Positions 7,374 to 15,742 of a stretch of DNA of 64,000 nt are shown piece after piece. The first letter of the stretch is position 1, and every line of letters starts with the position of its first letter. The notes under the pieces were generated by a model, which was not told the origin of the DNA, did not search any database, and worked only from the letters and a program-made list of their open reading frames with translations. A program made the position numbers and the translations under genes. This DNA comes from an uncultured Candidatus Melainabacteria bacterium (GTDB taxonomy: Bacteria > Cyanobacteriota > Vampirovibrionia > Gastranaerophilales > Gastranaerophilaceae): NCBI GenBank assembly GCA_947361615.1, contig CANAJP010000001.1, positions 1 through 64,000 on the forward strand, given 5' to 3'.

Positions 7374-8759
7374 CTAGAAAATTTTATAAGGATTTAGAAT
7401 ATTATTCGGGTCGAATGTTTTCTTGATTTCGCGCATATAATTGAGCGCTGTTTCATTAATTACAAGTCCGATTGCTTCGCGTTTAAGCATACCGATTCCA
7501 TGTTCACCGGAAAGAAGCCCGCCCAAGCGCGCCGTAAGTTCATAGATTTCACTTTTTGCTTTTTTAAATCGTAAATATTCTTCCTCATCACTGTAATCAA
7601 TAGGGATCTGCGGATGAACGCTTCCATCACCGACATGCCCGACCATACAGACAGTAAGATTGTATTTTTCACAAATTTCACGCGTACCAAGCACAAGTTT
7701 TGCAAGATTTTCGCGCGGTACAATCAAATCATCAGTCGTAACATTTGGTTTTAAACGCGTGCAAGCCGCCATAGACGCACGTCTTGCGGCCCAAATTTTG
7801 TTATAATCATCTTCGGATTCCGAAACCTGAATTTCTGACGCACCGAAATTCATAAGGATTTTTTCAATAATATTTTTCTGATAATCTACAGCGCAAGCAA
7901 GCCCGTCAACCTCGATTATAAGAGCGCATTCCTTATCAGTCAAAAGCCCGGCGTGTTTAAACTCTTCGACCGTTTGAATAGCAAATTTATCCATAAAATC
8001 AATCGTTGCAGGCGTAATTTTGTGTTCAATAATAGAATTTACCGCCTGAATTGACTTTTCGACAGAATCAAAATAACTCATCAAAACTACTTTTGTTTCA
8101 GGGCGCGGAACCAATCTTAAAGTAGCTTCCACAACAATCCCCAATGTTCCCTCTGAGCCGACAAAAAGTGTGTTAAGGTTATAACCTGTGGCGTTTTTAA
8201 TAGTGGAAGAGCCGGTTTTCAAAACTTCACCATCAGCCGTAACTACTGTCAAATCAAGCACATAATCCTTTGTAGAGCCATATTTGAACGCTTTTGCTCC
8301 CGCAGAAGCCTGAGCAATACTTCCGCCAATTGTCGAAACCGCAAGATTTGACGGGTCAGGCGGGTAGTAAAGACCGACTTTTTCAACCTCTTTTTGCAAA
8401 TCTCCGACAACCACGCCTGATTGAACCCTTGCAGTCATATTTGCAGGATTAATCTCAAGAATTTTATTCATTTTAGAAAAATTCAGGATAATTCCGTTTT
8501 TCTCCGGCAGGCAGGCTCCGACAACATTTGTACCGGCTCCACGGCAAATAATCGGAATTTTATGTTTATTTGCAAGTTTAACGACATTCTGAATTTGTTC
8601 AATGTTTTCTACAAATATTACGGCGTCAGCTATATTTTTGATATCACGAACATTCAGCGCGTCCTGCGAATAGGCATAGCGTTCTTCCAAACCCGTCAAG
8701 ACGTTAGATTTTGGCAAAATTTTTGATAAATATTCAGTTAATTTTTCGCTAGTCAACAT
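7374..8759 (-). CDS. glcD: FAD-linked 2-hydroxyacid oxidase (GlcD / D-lactate dehydrogenase type)
   Basis: A flavoprotein oxidising glycolate, D-lactate or a similar 2-hydroxyacid. The PP-loop FAD domain is seen from residue 38 (CRGAGTNVVGACLPEKNGII; PPDPSNLAVSTIGGSIAQAS), followed by the FAD-oxidase C-terminal domain with VGHVGDGSVHPQIP, the metal and substrate His region, and SGEHGIGMLKRE. The length of 461 residues is normal for GlcD. No GlcE/GlcF or lactate permease lies beside it, so the electron acceptor is not clear. Its start overlaps the stop of the upstream giant coiled-coil gene by 11 nt, which suggests translational coupling. The exact substrate is uncertain. Confidence 0.9.
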   Translation of the reverse strand: MLTSEKLTEYLSKILPKSNVLTGLEERYAYSQDALNVRDIKNIADAVIFVENIEQIQNVVKLANKHKIPIICRGAGTNVVGACLPEKNGIILNFSKMNKILEINPANMTARVQSGVVVGDLQKEVEKVGLYYPPDPSNLAVSTIGGSIAQASAGAKAFKYGSTKDYVLDLTVVTADGEVLKTGSSTIKNATGYNLNTLFVGSEGTLGIVVEATLRLVPRPETKVVLMSYFDSVEKSIQAVNSIIEHKITPATIDFMDKFAIQTVEEFKHAGLLTDKECALIIEVDGLACAVDYQKNIIEKILMNFGASEIQVSESEDDYNKIWAARRASMAACTRLKPNVTTDDLIVPRENLAKLVLGTREICEKYNLTVCMVGHVGDGSVHPQIPIDYSDEEEYLRFKKAKSEIYELTARLGGLLSGEHGIGMLKREAIGLVINETALNYMREIKKTFDPNNILNPYKIF

Positions 8760-11700
8760 AAGAGGTTAATTTTTCTATGCTATTACTCATCACGGTCAGC
8801 ATTCTTTCCATTTTGTCCACTTTTTGAACAACTGAAACATTGCTGTTTAATGATGATTGTTCCATTAGTTGGTCGATTTTGGCTTCAAGCCTGTCCATTC
8901 TTGATTGCTGTTCTTCAAAACGTTCTTCAAGGAGGTTAACGAGGGCAAATTTTTCAGGAACAGCTTTTCTAAGTTCTGAAAGGGCCTCAGAAACTTCATT
9001 GATTTCATCTGCTTTGTCGTTAATACTTTCAAAGGTATCAGATGCAGCGTCAACCCATTCACCAAGAAACATCATGACTTTGTGGAAAGTTTTATCCATT
9101 TCAGCAGAAGTTTCCAACATCTCTGTCATACGTTCCAATTTTTCAGCAAGTTCAGCGTTGAACTCTTTATTAGAAAGTTCAGAAATTCGTTCTTCAAGGT
9201 TAAACGCCATGTGGCTGAACGAAAGAAGCCCCTCGGTAATTGTTTTTTGCGCTTCATCAGAGTTCAAAAGCAGTTTGTTTGTTCTTGAACTGATACTTAC
9301 AATATCATCATTAAGTTTAAGAATACTGTTTTTTAACTGATAAATCTCAGCAGGCGTAAGGTTTTTGCTGATAGAATCAATTGAAGACGTAAGGTTATAA
9401 ATATTACGTGAAATTTGATTAATTTCTGAAGATGAAGTTGAAGAAGAAATATCGTTTAATACCAAACGCAACTTGGCAATATCGCTTTCAACATCCGCAA
9501 GAGTGTACGAGTATTCTGCTATCTCGTTTTGTTTAATCGTTTGGATTTGAGATTGCACCGTAATCAACTGTTTACTAAGTTCACCGGTTTTTTCTTCAAC
9601 AAAATCCTTAATTTCCTCGGTTTCTTCTACAAAATTTGCATTGCTGAACACTGAAACAACAGTATTAACCAAATCTTCCTTAATTTTTGCAGAATTTTCG
9701 TCGTGTTCGTCAATCGTTTTAGAAATTCCATCAATACGCTCTAAAAGTTTATCAATGTTGGCAGAAATACGTTCGTTTTCAGTGTTATCCTCTTGAGTGA
9801 GAATTTCTTGCTGTTCAAGGATAAGTTCTTTAATTTCTTCCAATTCATCTTCAAGCGCACTGCTGTCACTGGTTGCGACAAAAACATCCAATTTTGCATG
9901 AAGTTCTTTCAATAAATCACGATTATCTGAAAGAATTTCACTATTTTCGTCGATAATCTCCTGAGTTTCAACGATTAAATCTTTTTGCTCGGAAGCCGAA
10001 AGACTATTGGTCAAAAGTAAATCATTAGTTTTATCCAAAAGTTTTTTGTTTTCTAGCAATAGTTCTTTATTTTCCTTAATTGTAAGGTTATTGTTCATAA
10101 GAACATCGCTATTATCGACAAGGAGTTTTCTGTTACCCAGAATCAATTCTTTATTTTCACTAACACCAGCATTATTCTTCAAAAGAACATCACTACTATC
10201 CACAAGGAGCTTTCTATTACCGAGAAGTAACTCTTTATTTTCGCTAACAGCAAGGCTATTATTCAAAAGCATATCGTTACTGTCAGTAATAAGTTTTTTA
10301 TTTTCCAGCAACAGTTGCTGATTTTCAGCGATAAAACGACGATTTGCAATGACTTGTTGCGCAGTTTCGTCAATAGCTTCCCTGTTTTCCTTAACTAACT
10401 CCTGTGTTTCAAGCGATTTGTCAAAAAGCTCATCGAAATTATCTTCATAGTCTATTGAGGCAATAACATCAATCTTTGCGTCAAGTTCGTTGATAAGCCC
10501 AACAATCTTTTCATTAACTTTCAAAATCTGGGTATCTTGAATATTTTCAGTAGTTTCTGTAAGAGCGGAAGTTTTTTCACTAAGTTTTTCTAAATATTCC
10601 AAAAACTGAGAATTAACAACCTTTTGTGCCTGCGGAAACGCATCAAAATCTATCATTAAAATTCTATCAATTTTAGACTGAAGAATTTTCACAAGTTCTT
10701 GAGTTTCTTCATTTTGAATAGAAAGTTCTTCAAAATTAAGAGCATAATCCGTTCCAGCAATAACATCGAGCTTTGCGTTAAGACTTTCGAGAAGCTTCAA
10801 ACTCGCTTCACTAATTTCAGTTGTTTGAACGCCGGCTTTAATAAGGCGTTCATTGTTTACGTTAACTATTTCATACAAATCTCTGAACGACTGCGTAAAC
10901 TGCTGTTGCATTATAACTAACTTATCGCTGTAACTGAGCGAATTTTCATTCAATAATTCTTTCAACTCAGCAAATGATTTACTTAACTTCTCACCCGCTG
11001 CACTGGAAGTTTCACTATAAAGATTATTAAATCCGGTAATTAATTCATTCAAATCCTCTCCGAGATTATTAATATGTTCTTTATATTCAAGCCCGGAAAG
11101 TTTAAGGTTTTCTTCAAGGTTCATCACAGATTCTGCAACAACTTCGATTTTATCGTAGTATTGCTGAACTCTTTCAGATTCTTTTTGAAGCAATTCAGCC
11201 TCTTTGTTCTGAATATCAATCGCAATATCAGCAAACATACTCTTGACTTGCAAAACTTGTTCTTCAAGAAATTCGGTTTTTATATTGAAATTATTATTAA
11301 AAACATCAACTCTTTCAAATAAATCCGCAATATTTTTGCTGATATTCAGTTCCTGCACAGCAGCTATAATATCTGAATTCTGATTTTGTTCTGTGTAACC
11401 AATAACAGTATTTACCGATTTATTAATAATATTAGCCGCATCCTGTAATTTTTTAATTTCAAGCAGAGTATCACTCGCTGAAATAGTTATAGCGTCAAAG
11501 TTTTTCTGCAAAACACCCGACGTTACAGCAGGAATTTTATCTGCTTTATTCAACGCCTCAGCGATAGAAGCTTTAATTGTCTCAAGATCATGAGCATATT
11601 CAGTGTTAGCTTCCTCAAGCGCTTTAAACTGTTCTTGAAGCGTAGATTTTAAGAAAGAACTATCCTGCTTCAACTCACATTGATTAGAGTCAAGAATTTC

Positions 11701-12291
11701 TTTTACAGCTGCATATCTACTTTCAAGAAGCTCTTTATAGAAATTCGTCTGTGAAACGACATTTTCATTGATAAGTTTAAGATTTTCAGCTAAAACTGCA
11801 ACTTTTTGCGAACTTTCTTCCTGCGCCGCTTTAGCATAAAAACCGGCTTCCTGTTGAAAAATTTTAAGCCCGTCTAAAATGCTGGAGAGTTCCTCCTGTG
11901 CAGCTCTGAAATTTTTATCAGACATTTCCGAAAACTTATTCTCAACATCATCAACTCTCGCAATCAAATTAGTAAAAGAAGTATTAAACATTCCGGAAAT
12001 CTGTTGAAATTTTTCCTGTATAATCTGCGCGTTTTTTTCAGCAAGTTCGTCACCTGCGGCCTCTTTTTTAAGTTCTTTTATCAATTCAACAACATTAAAA
12101 ATTTTATTATCAAGAGATTCTTTAAAATCAACAACAGAATTTCTGACGAGAATAAGTTCGTCTGCATCGGAAATCTCTTCCAGTTTGCCATTAATCTCCT
12201 GCAAAGATTTTCTTAAAATCTGTACATTAACCAGACTGCTGGCCTTTAAATCATCAATAACCTCTATAACATTATTAAAATCTCTTGTCAT
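8749..12291 (-). CDS. Giant coiled-coil protein (1180 aa) with internal repeats
   Basis: There is no recognised catalytic domain, signal peptide or membrane segment. The whole chain is rich in Glu, Lys, Leu, Asn and Ser with heptad spacing, and it reads as one long, interrupted coiled coil. Residues about 655-765 carry a near-exact 28-residue repeat (SENKELLLGNRKLLVDSSDV; SENKELILGNRKLLVDNSDV; KENKELLLENKKLLDKTNDL). Other units recur, such as LNAKLDVIAGTDYALNFEEL and LDAKIDVIASIDYEDNFDEL. A cytoskeletal, scaffold or polar-organising role would fit, but this is inference. It is co-directional and overlapping with glcD. Copy B of the structured repeat lies just upstream. Confidence 0.8.
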   Translation of the reverse strand: MTRDFNNVIEVIDDLKASSLVNVQILRKSLQEINGKLEEISDADELILVRNSVVDFKESLDNKIFNVVELIKELKKEAAGDELAEKNAQIIQEKFQQISGMFNTSFTNLIARVDDVENKFSEMSDKNFRAAQEELSSILDGLKIFQQEAGFYAKAAQEESSQKVAVLAENLKLINENVVSQTNFYKELLESRYAAVKEILDSNQCELKQDSSFLKSTLQEQFKALEEANTEYAHDLETIKASIAEALNKADKIPAVTSGVLQKNFDAITISASDTLLEIKKLQDAANIINKSVNTVIGYTEQNQNSDIIAAVQELNISKNIADLFERVDVFNNNFNIKTEFLEEQVLQVKSMFADIAIDIQNKEAELLQKESERVQQYYDKIEVVAESVMNLEENLKLSGLEYKEHINNLGEDLNELITGFNNLYSETSSAAGEKLSKSFAELKELLNENSLSYSDKLVIMQQQFTQSFRDLYEIVNVNNERLIKAGVQTTEISEASLKLLESLNAKLDVIAGTDYALNFEELSIQNEETQELVKILQSKIDRILMIDFDAFPQAQKVVNSQFLEYLEKLSEKTSALTETTENIQDTQILKVNEKIVGLINELDAKIDVIASIDYEDNFDELFDKSLETQELVKENREAIDETAQQVIANRRFIAENQQLLLENKKLITDSNDMLLNNSLAVSENKELLLGNRKLLVDSSDVLLKNNAGVSENKELILGNRKLLVDNSDVLMNNNLTIKENKELLLENKKLLDKTNDLLLTNSLSASEQKDLIVETQEIIDENSEILSDNRDLLKELHAKLDVFVATSDSSALEDELEEIKELILEQQEILTQEDNTENERISANIDKLLERIDGISKTIDEHDENSAKIKEDLVNTVVSVFSNANFVEETEEIKDFVEEKTGELSKQLITVQSQIQTIKQNEIAEYSYTLADVESDIAKLRLVLNDISSSTSSSEINQISRNIYNLTSSIDSISKNLTPAEIYQLKNSILKLNDDIVSISSRTNKLLLNSDEAQKTITEGLLSFSHMAFNLEERISELSNKEFNAELAEKLERMTEMLETSAEMDKTFHKVMMFLGEWVDAASDTFESINDKADEINEVSEALSELRKAVPEKFALVNLLEERFEEQQSRMDRLEAKIDQLMEQSSLNSNVSVVQKVDKMERMLTVMSNSIEKLTSYVD
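10005..10325 (-). repeat. Coding tandem repeat, 84-bp period, in the coiled-coil gene
   Basis: Four degenerate copies of a 28-codon unit, about (S/K)ENKELLLGNRKLLVDSSDVLL plus linker, lie in direct tandem. Neighbouring units share long nucleotide stretches such as aggagtttctgttacc-like and ttctttattttc-like segments. Tandem repeats of this kind can change copy number by recombination or slippage. Confidence 0.75.
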
Positions 12292-12320
12292 TTTTATTCT
12301 CTTTAATTTTACACAGTAAT

Positions 12321-12438
12321 TGCCCGAGCAAGACTCGCGATAAGGAATGTGAGCGAGTCTTGTGAGTGGAGTATTAGACAGCGCAGTCGCGGGTTGGCTT
12401 GCGTGAGCAAGACAAGCAGGCGACGAAGAACTGCTTTT
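12321..12438 (+). repeat. Structured repeat, copy B
   Basis: A 10-bp hairpin CAAGACTCGC/GCGAGTCTTG (12329-12338, 12353-12362) with loop GATAAGGAATGTGA is followed by the conserved core. The core is GTCGC (12386)-GGGTTGG-CTTGC-GTGA-GCAAG-ACAAGCAG-GCGAC (ends 12424), then CTGC and a T-run. It lies in the 284-bp gap between the divergent coiled-coil gene and the oxidoreductase operon. The T-run end makes it terminator-like on the plus strand, although no plus-strand gene precedes it. Confidence 0.88.
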
Positions 12439-12575
12439 TCCCCTATTGTGATTTTACCAGAACAATAGCATTTTTAGCAAGAATGTTAATATGTATTACA
12501 ATTTAGGGATAAAAATGTCCTGAAAAAATATTAGTGGTAAAATATCAATATATAAGAAATAGGGATTAAAAGAAG

Positions 12576-12788
12576 ATGAGTTATATAACTATAGACAAAA
12601 CTAAATGCAAGGCTTGTTATTTATGCCTTAGCGAATGCCCTAAAAAACTTTTAAAAATAGGGAACGAAGTTAATCACCTCGGTGAAAAACTTGTAGAATT
12701 TAACGACCCGAACCACGAATGTTTGGGCTGCGCAATGTGTGCTACAAGATGTCCTGATATGGCAATTACGGGAGTTTACAAAGAATAA
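12576..12788 (+). CDS. 2-oxoacid:ferredoxin oxidoreductase, delta subunit (2x[4Fe-4S])
   Basis: A 70-residue ferredoxin-type subunit with two CxxCxxCxxxCP clusters (CKACYLCLSECP and CLGCAMCATRCP) that carry electrons from the thiamine enzyme to external ferredoxin. It is the first gene of the operon delta-alpha-beta-gamma. Its stop overlaps the alpha-subunit start by 1 nt. This arrangement is that of the four-subunit KorDABC/VorDABC enzymes, which turn 2-oxoglutarate or branched 2-oxoacids plus CoA into acyl-CoA, CO2 and reduced ferredoxin. The enzyme is oxygen-sensitive, which fits an anaerobic lifestyle. Confidence 0.9.
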   Translation: MSYITIDKTKCKACYLCLSECPKKLLKIGNEVNHLGEKLVEFNDPNHECLGCAMCATRCPDMAITGVYKE

Positions 12789-13852
12789 TGGCAGAATTAA
12801 CAATCGGAAAAAAGATTTTAACCAAAGGTAACTACGCAATAGCACACGCTGCGGTTCTTGCCGGATGCGAATGCTACTTCGGTTATCCAATCACTCCGCA
12901 AAGCGAAATCGGAGAATATTTAAGCGTAAAAATGCAGGAAGAAGGACGCGCGTTCGTATGCGCAGAAAGCGAACTTTCTGCAATAAATATGGTTATGGGT
13001 GCTTGCTCTACAGGTGCCAAAGCAATGACTTCATCTTCATCCTGTGCAGTAGCATTAATGCAAGAAGCAATTGCCTGCGCTTGTACTGATGAATTACCTG
13101 TTGTTTTAATAAGCGTTATGAGAGGCGGCCCGGGATTAGGATATATCTACCCGTCACAGGGCGATTATAATCAGGCAACAATTACAGGCGGAAACGGCGA
13201 CTTTAGAACAATCGTTCTTGCTCCATCAACAGTTCAAGAATGCGTTGACCTCACTTACAAAGCTTTCCACCTCGCACACAAATATCGCAACCCGACCATT
13301 CTGCTTGCTGACGGTTTAATGGGACAAATGATGGAACCTGTTGAATTCAAACCGTATCCGTACGAAGAAATCGACCATTCCGACTGGGCATTAACAGGCG
13401 CGAAAGGCAGACCGGCGCGCTCAATCAAATCTCTAGGGGTTGATGTTGACAAACAATGCGAACACATCAAAAACCTCTTCGCAAAGTACAAAAAAATCGA
13501 AGAAAACGAAACAGAATGGGAAGAATTTGACACAGAAGACGCAGATATCATTCTCATGAGTTTTGGAAGCCCTTCACGCGGCGTTAAATCTGCGGTAAAA
13601 GAACTTAGAAAACAAGGTTTGAAAGTTGGTTTCTTCCGTCCGATAACCCTATTCCCATTCCCGCACAAACGCCTTGCGGAACTTGCACAACGTGTGAAAA
13701 AATTCGTGGTTATCGAAATCAATATGGGACAAATGGTTCGTGATGTCCGTTTAGCCGTAAACGGCGCTGCAAAGGTCGAACAAATTAACAAACCGGTCGG
13801 CGCTCCAATCGACGTCGAAACCATTATAGAAGAAGTTAAAAGGATGATATAA
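12788..13852 (+). CDS. 2-oxoacid:ferredoxin oxidoreductase, alpha subunit (VorB/KorA)
   Basis: This is the alpha subunit of a 2-oxoacid:ferredoxin oxidoreductase. The N-terminal pyrimidine-binding domain has GNYAIAHAAVLAGCECYFGY then PITPQSEIGEYLS, and the C-terminal domain II has RPITLFPFPHKRL. The 354-residue length is typical of KorA/VorB. The sequence style is closest to the VorB branch (3-methyl-2-oxobutanoate), but substrate assignment within this family needs phylogeny. Coupled by overlap to the delta subunit and only 2 bp before the beta subunit, it is clearly one operon. Confidence 0.92.
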   Translation: MAELTIGKKILTKGNYAIAHAAVLAGCECYFGYPITPQSEIGEYLSVKMQEEGRAFVCAESELSAINMVMGACSTGAKAMTSSSSCAVALMQEAIACACTDELPVVLISVMRGGPGLGYIYPSQGDYNQATITGGNGDFRTIVLAPSTVQECVDLTYKAFHLAHKYRNPTILLADGLMGQMMEPVEFKPYPYEEIDHSDWALTGAKGRPARSIKSLGVDVDKQCEHIKNLFAKYKKIEENETEWEEFDTEDADIILMSFGSPSRGVKSAVKELRKQGLKVGFFRPITLFPFPHKRLAELAQRVKKFVVIEINMGQMVRDVRLAVNGAAKVEQINKPVGAPIDVETIIEEVKRMI

Positions 13853-13854
13853 TT

Positions 13855-14613
13855 ATGGCAGTACAAACATTTAAAGTTCCTGACTCAATAAAAAAAGATA
13901 TGAGATACTCATTCTGCCCCGGTTGCGACCACGGCGTAGCTGTCAGACTCGTAGCAGAAGTTTTGGACGAATTAGGATTGAGAGAAAATACTGTAGCACC
14001 GGCTTCTATCGGATGTTCTGTGTGCCTGTATGATTTTCTTGATATAGATATGGTTGAAGCTCCGCACGGCAGAGCTTTAGCAAGCGCAACAGGTATCAAA
14101 CGTGCTCATCCTGAAAAATTCGTTTTCACATATCAAGGTGACGGCGACTTCGCCTCAATCGGGCTTGCAGAAAGCTTGCACGCAGCGCTTCGCGGTGAAA
14201 AACTTAGCGCAATTTGTATTAACAACACAACCTATGGTATGACAGGCGGTCAAATGGGACCAACCTCTTTAATCGGGCAAGTCACGACAACCTCAACAAT
14301 GGGAAGAACAGTGGAAAACTACGGCTACCCGATAAAAATCGCAGAACACGTTGCTTTATGTGACGGTACAGCTTACAGCGCAAGAGTTTCACTCGATACG
14401 GTTGCAAACATAAGAAAAGCCAAACAAGCTATCAAAAAAGCCTTTGAAGTTCAACTAAAGGGCCTCGGCTTCGGCTTTGTTGAAATCCTTTCAACCTGCC
14501 CGACAAACTGGCACATGACACCTCAACAAGCTCACGAAAGAGTCAGAAACGAAATGATGAAAGTTTTCGTTCCGGGTGTATACAAAGACATTACAGCAAA
14601 CAAACAGGATTAA
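13855..14613 (+). CDS. 2-oxoacid:ferredoxin oxidoreductase, beta subunit (TPP-binding)
   Basis: This is the thiamine-diphosphate-binding beta subunit. The N-terminal FCPGCDHG carries cysteines, the TPP/Mg motif is GDGDFASIGLAESLHAALRG...INNTTYGMTG, and GGQMGPTS follows. At 252 residues it matches KorB. It is the third gene of the operon, with the gamma gene starting 4 bp after its stop. It catalyses decarboxylation of the 2-oxoacid together with the alpha subunit. Nothing is truncated. Confidence 0.92.
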   Translation: MAVQTFKVPDSIKKDMRYSFCPGCDHGVAVRLVAEVLDELGLRENTVAPASIGCSVCLYDFLDIDMVEAPHGRALASATGIKRAHPEKFVFTYQGDGDFASIGLAESLHAALRGEKLSAICINNTTYGMTGGQMGPTSLIGQVTTTSTMGRTVENYGYPIKIAEHVALCDGTAYSARVSLDTVANIRKAKQAIKKAFEVQLKGLGFGFVEILSTCPTNWHMTPQQAHERVRNEMMKVFVPGVYKDITANKQD

Positions 14614-14617
14614 TTTT

Positions 14618-15163
14618 ATGGAAAAGAATTTTATAATCGCCGGTTTTGGCGGACAAGGTGTACTACTCGCAGGTGAAGTTCTTGCAAACGCGTTCATGCT
14701 TGCCGATAAACATGTTACGTGGTATCCAAGCTACGGTGCAGAAATGCGCGGCGGAACAGTTAACTGCGAAATCGTTATGAGTGACGAAGAAGTCAGCGCT
14801 GTTAACAAAAAAGATTTAGACTTTTTGGTTGCACTAAACCAGTTATCATTTGATAAATTCTTGCCTAAACTAAAAAAAGGAGCAACAGTAATAGCAAACT
14901 CAACACTTGTTAAAAAATCTCAACCAATTGAGGGAATAAATTACGTATTTGCTCCTCTATCAGAACTTGCAACAGAGCTTGGCAACGTTAAAATGACAAA
15001 TATTCTTTCACTGGGGCTTCTTGCAAAAGAATTGGGATTTGAAAACCTTGAACTGCTTGAACAAGCATTAGACAATGTTTTGCCACCTCATAGAAAAAAT
15101 CTTTTACCACTTAACTTCAAAGCCTTAAAATTAGGCTATACATACGATTTGGTCAAACAATAG
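14618..15163 (+). CDS. 2-oxoacid:ferredoxin oxidoreductase, gamma subunit
   Basis: This is the gamma subunit, binding the CoA side of the reaction. IIAGFGGQGVLLAGEVLANA at residues 6-25 is the family signature, followed by SYGAEMRGGTVNCEIVMS. The ORF track starts at 14576 inside the beta gene. ATG 14618, with AGGA upstream and the conserved MEKNFIIAGFGGQG beginning, is the real start. It is the last gene of the four-subunit operon, and no other metabolic gene follows on the strand. Confidence 0.92.
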   Translation: MEKNFIIAGFGGQGVLLAGEVLANAFMLADKHVTWYPSYGAEMRGGTVNCEIVMSDEEVSAVNKKDLDFLVALNQLSFDKFLPKLKKGATVIANSTLVKKSQPIEGINYVFAPLSELATELGNVKMTNILSLGLLAKELGFENLELLEQALDNVLPPHRKNLLPLNFKALKLGYTYDLVKQ

Positions 15164-15281
15164 CAACAAAATCACCTAAAAAGCCGATTTATATCTTTTC
15201 AAAAGGTACTATCATCTAATATGTGAAAGGTTAAGTAAAACAAAGACATCCTTTGGCTAAATATTGGATTTATGAGGTATT

Positions 15282-15509
15282 ATGAAAGAAAAGCTAAAAC
15301 AATCAATTCGTGAAAAAGAAATGCAGATGGCAAAACTTGCACCGTTGATTGATAAAAACCCTGTTTGTTCAAATTTATTTAATAAAGTATTAATAGAAAA
15401 AGCTGTGTTAAGAAAACAGCTTGAAGAATTGAATAGCGACACATTTTTTGGCCGCGTAAAACGCTTTCTGCCTAAAAATCAAACTTTGATTTGTGACTAT
15501 TTTAAATAA
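15282..15509 (+). CDS. Small basic helical protein
   Basis: 75 residues, Lys-rich and helical (KLKQSIREKEMQMAKLAPLI), with no signal peptide and no known motif. A GAGG ribosome site stands 6 nt before ATG 15282. Its stop codon lies at the edge of a GC-rich palindrome that opens the small-peptide transcript described next, so both may be on one RNA. The role is unknown. Confidence 0.6.
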   Translation: MKEKLKQSIREKEMQMAKLAPLIDKNPVCSNLFNKVLIEKAVLRKQLEELNSDTFFGRVKRFLPKNQTLICDYFK

Positions 15510-15713
15510 GCAGGGTCGACCCTAGCACTCCTTATACGCACATCAAACTTTTCTGCAACAAGGTGTAGGAAAGGAGGGCAAAGCAATGACAGAAGAAATT
15601 ATGAAAATAATAAAAGGCATCCTAGTCATTTTAGGACACCTAATATTAATTTTATCTTCATTATTGTAGGGTCTGCAAAGGGCTATCTGAACCATAGCCC
15701 ACCCTGCTTTTAT
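15508..15713 (+). promoter_or_regulatory. Folded transcript bracket around a membrane micro-peptide
   Basis: AAGCAGGGT (15508-15516) is complementary to ACCCTGCTT (15701-15709), closing a loop around the small ORF. Inside are a palindrome AGGGTCGACCCT (15512-15523) and a 3' hairpin GGGCTAT/ATAGCCC (15680-15700), followed by a T-rich end. 5'-3' pairing of this kind is known to hold type I toxin mRNAs in an inactive form. Here that is inference. Confidence 0.5.
15586..15669 (+). CDS. 27-residue hydrophobic membrane peptide
   Basis: A short ORF missed by the ORF track: start MTEEIMKIIKGIL, then a hydrophobic run ending in SSLL. It has one likely membrane-spanning segment of about 18 residues and a charged N-terminus. 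A very strong AAAGGAGGG ribosome site stands 7-8 nt before ATG 15586, far stronger than most in the window, and the ORF is enclosed by complementary sequences. Size, hydrophobicity and RNA layout resemble type I toxin or small regulatory membrane peptides. No antisense RNA could be identified by eye. It could also be a leader or a membrane-complex subunit. Confidence 0.55.
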   Translation: MTEEIMKIIKGILVILGHLILILSSLL

Positions 15714-15742
15714 TATAACTCATTTAATTAAAATTTCAACCC

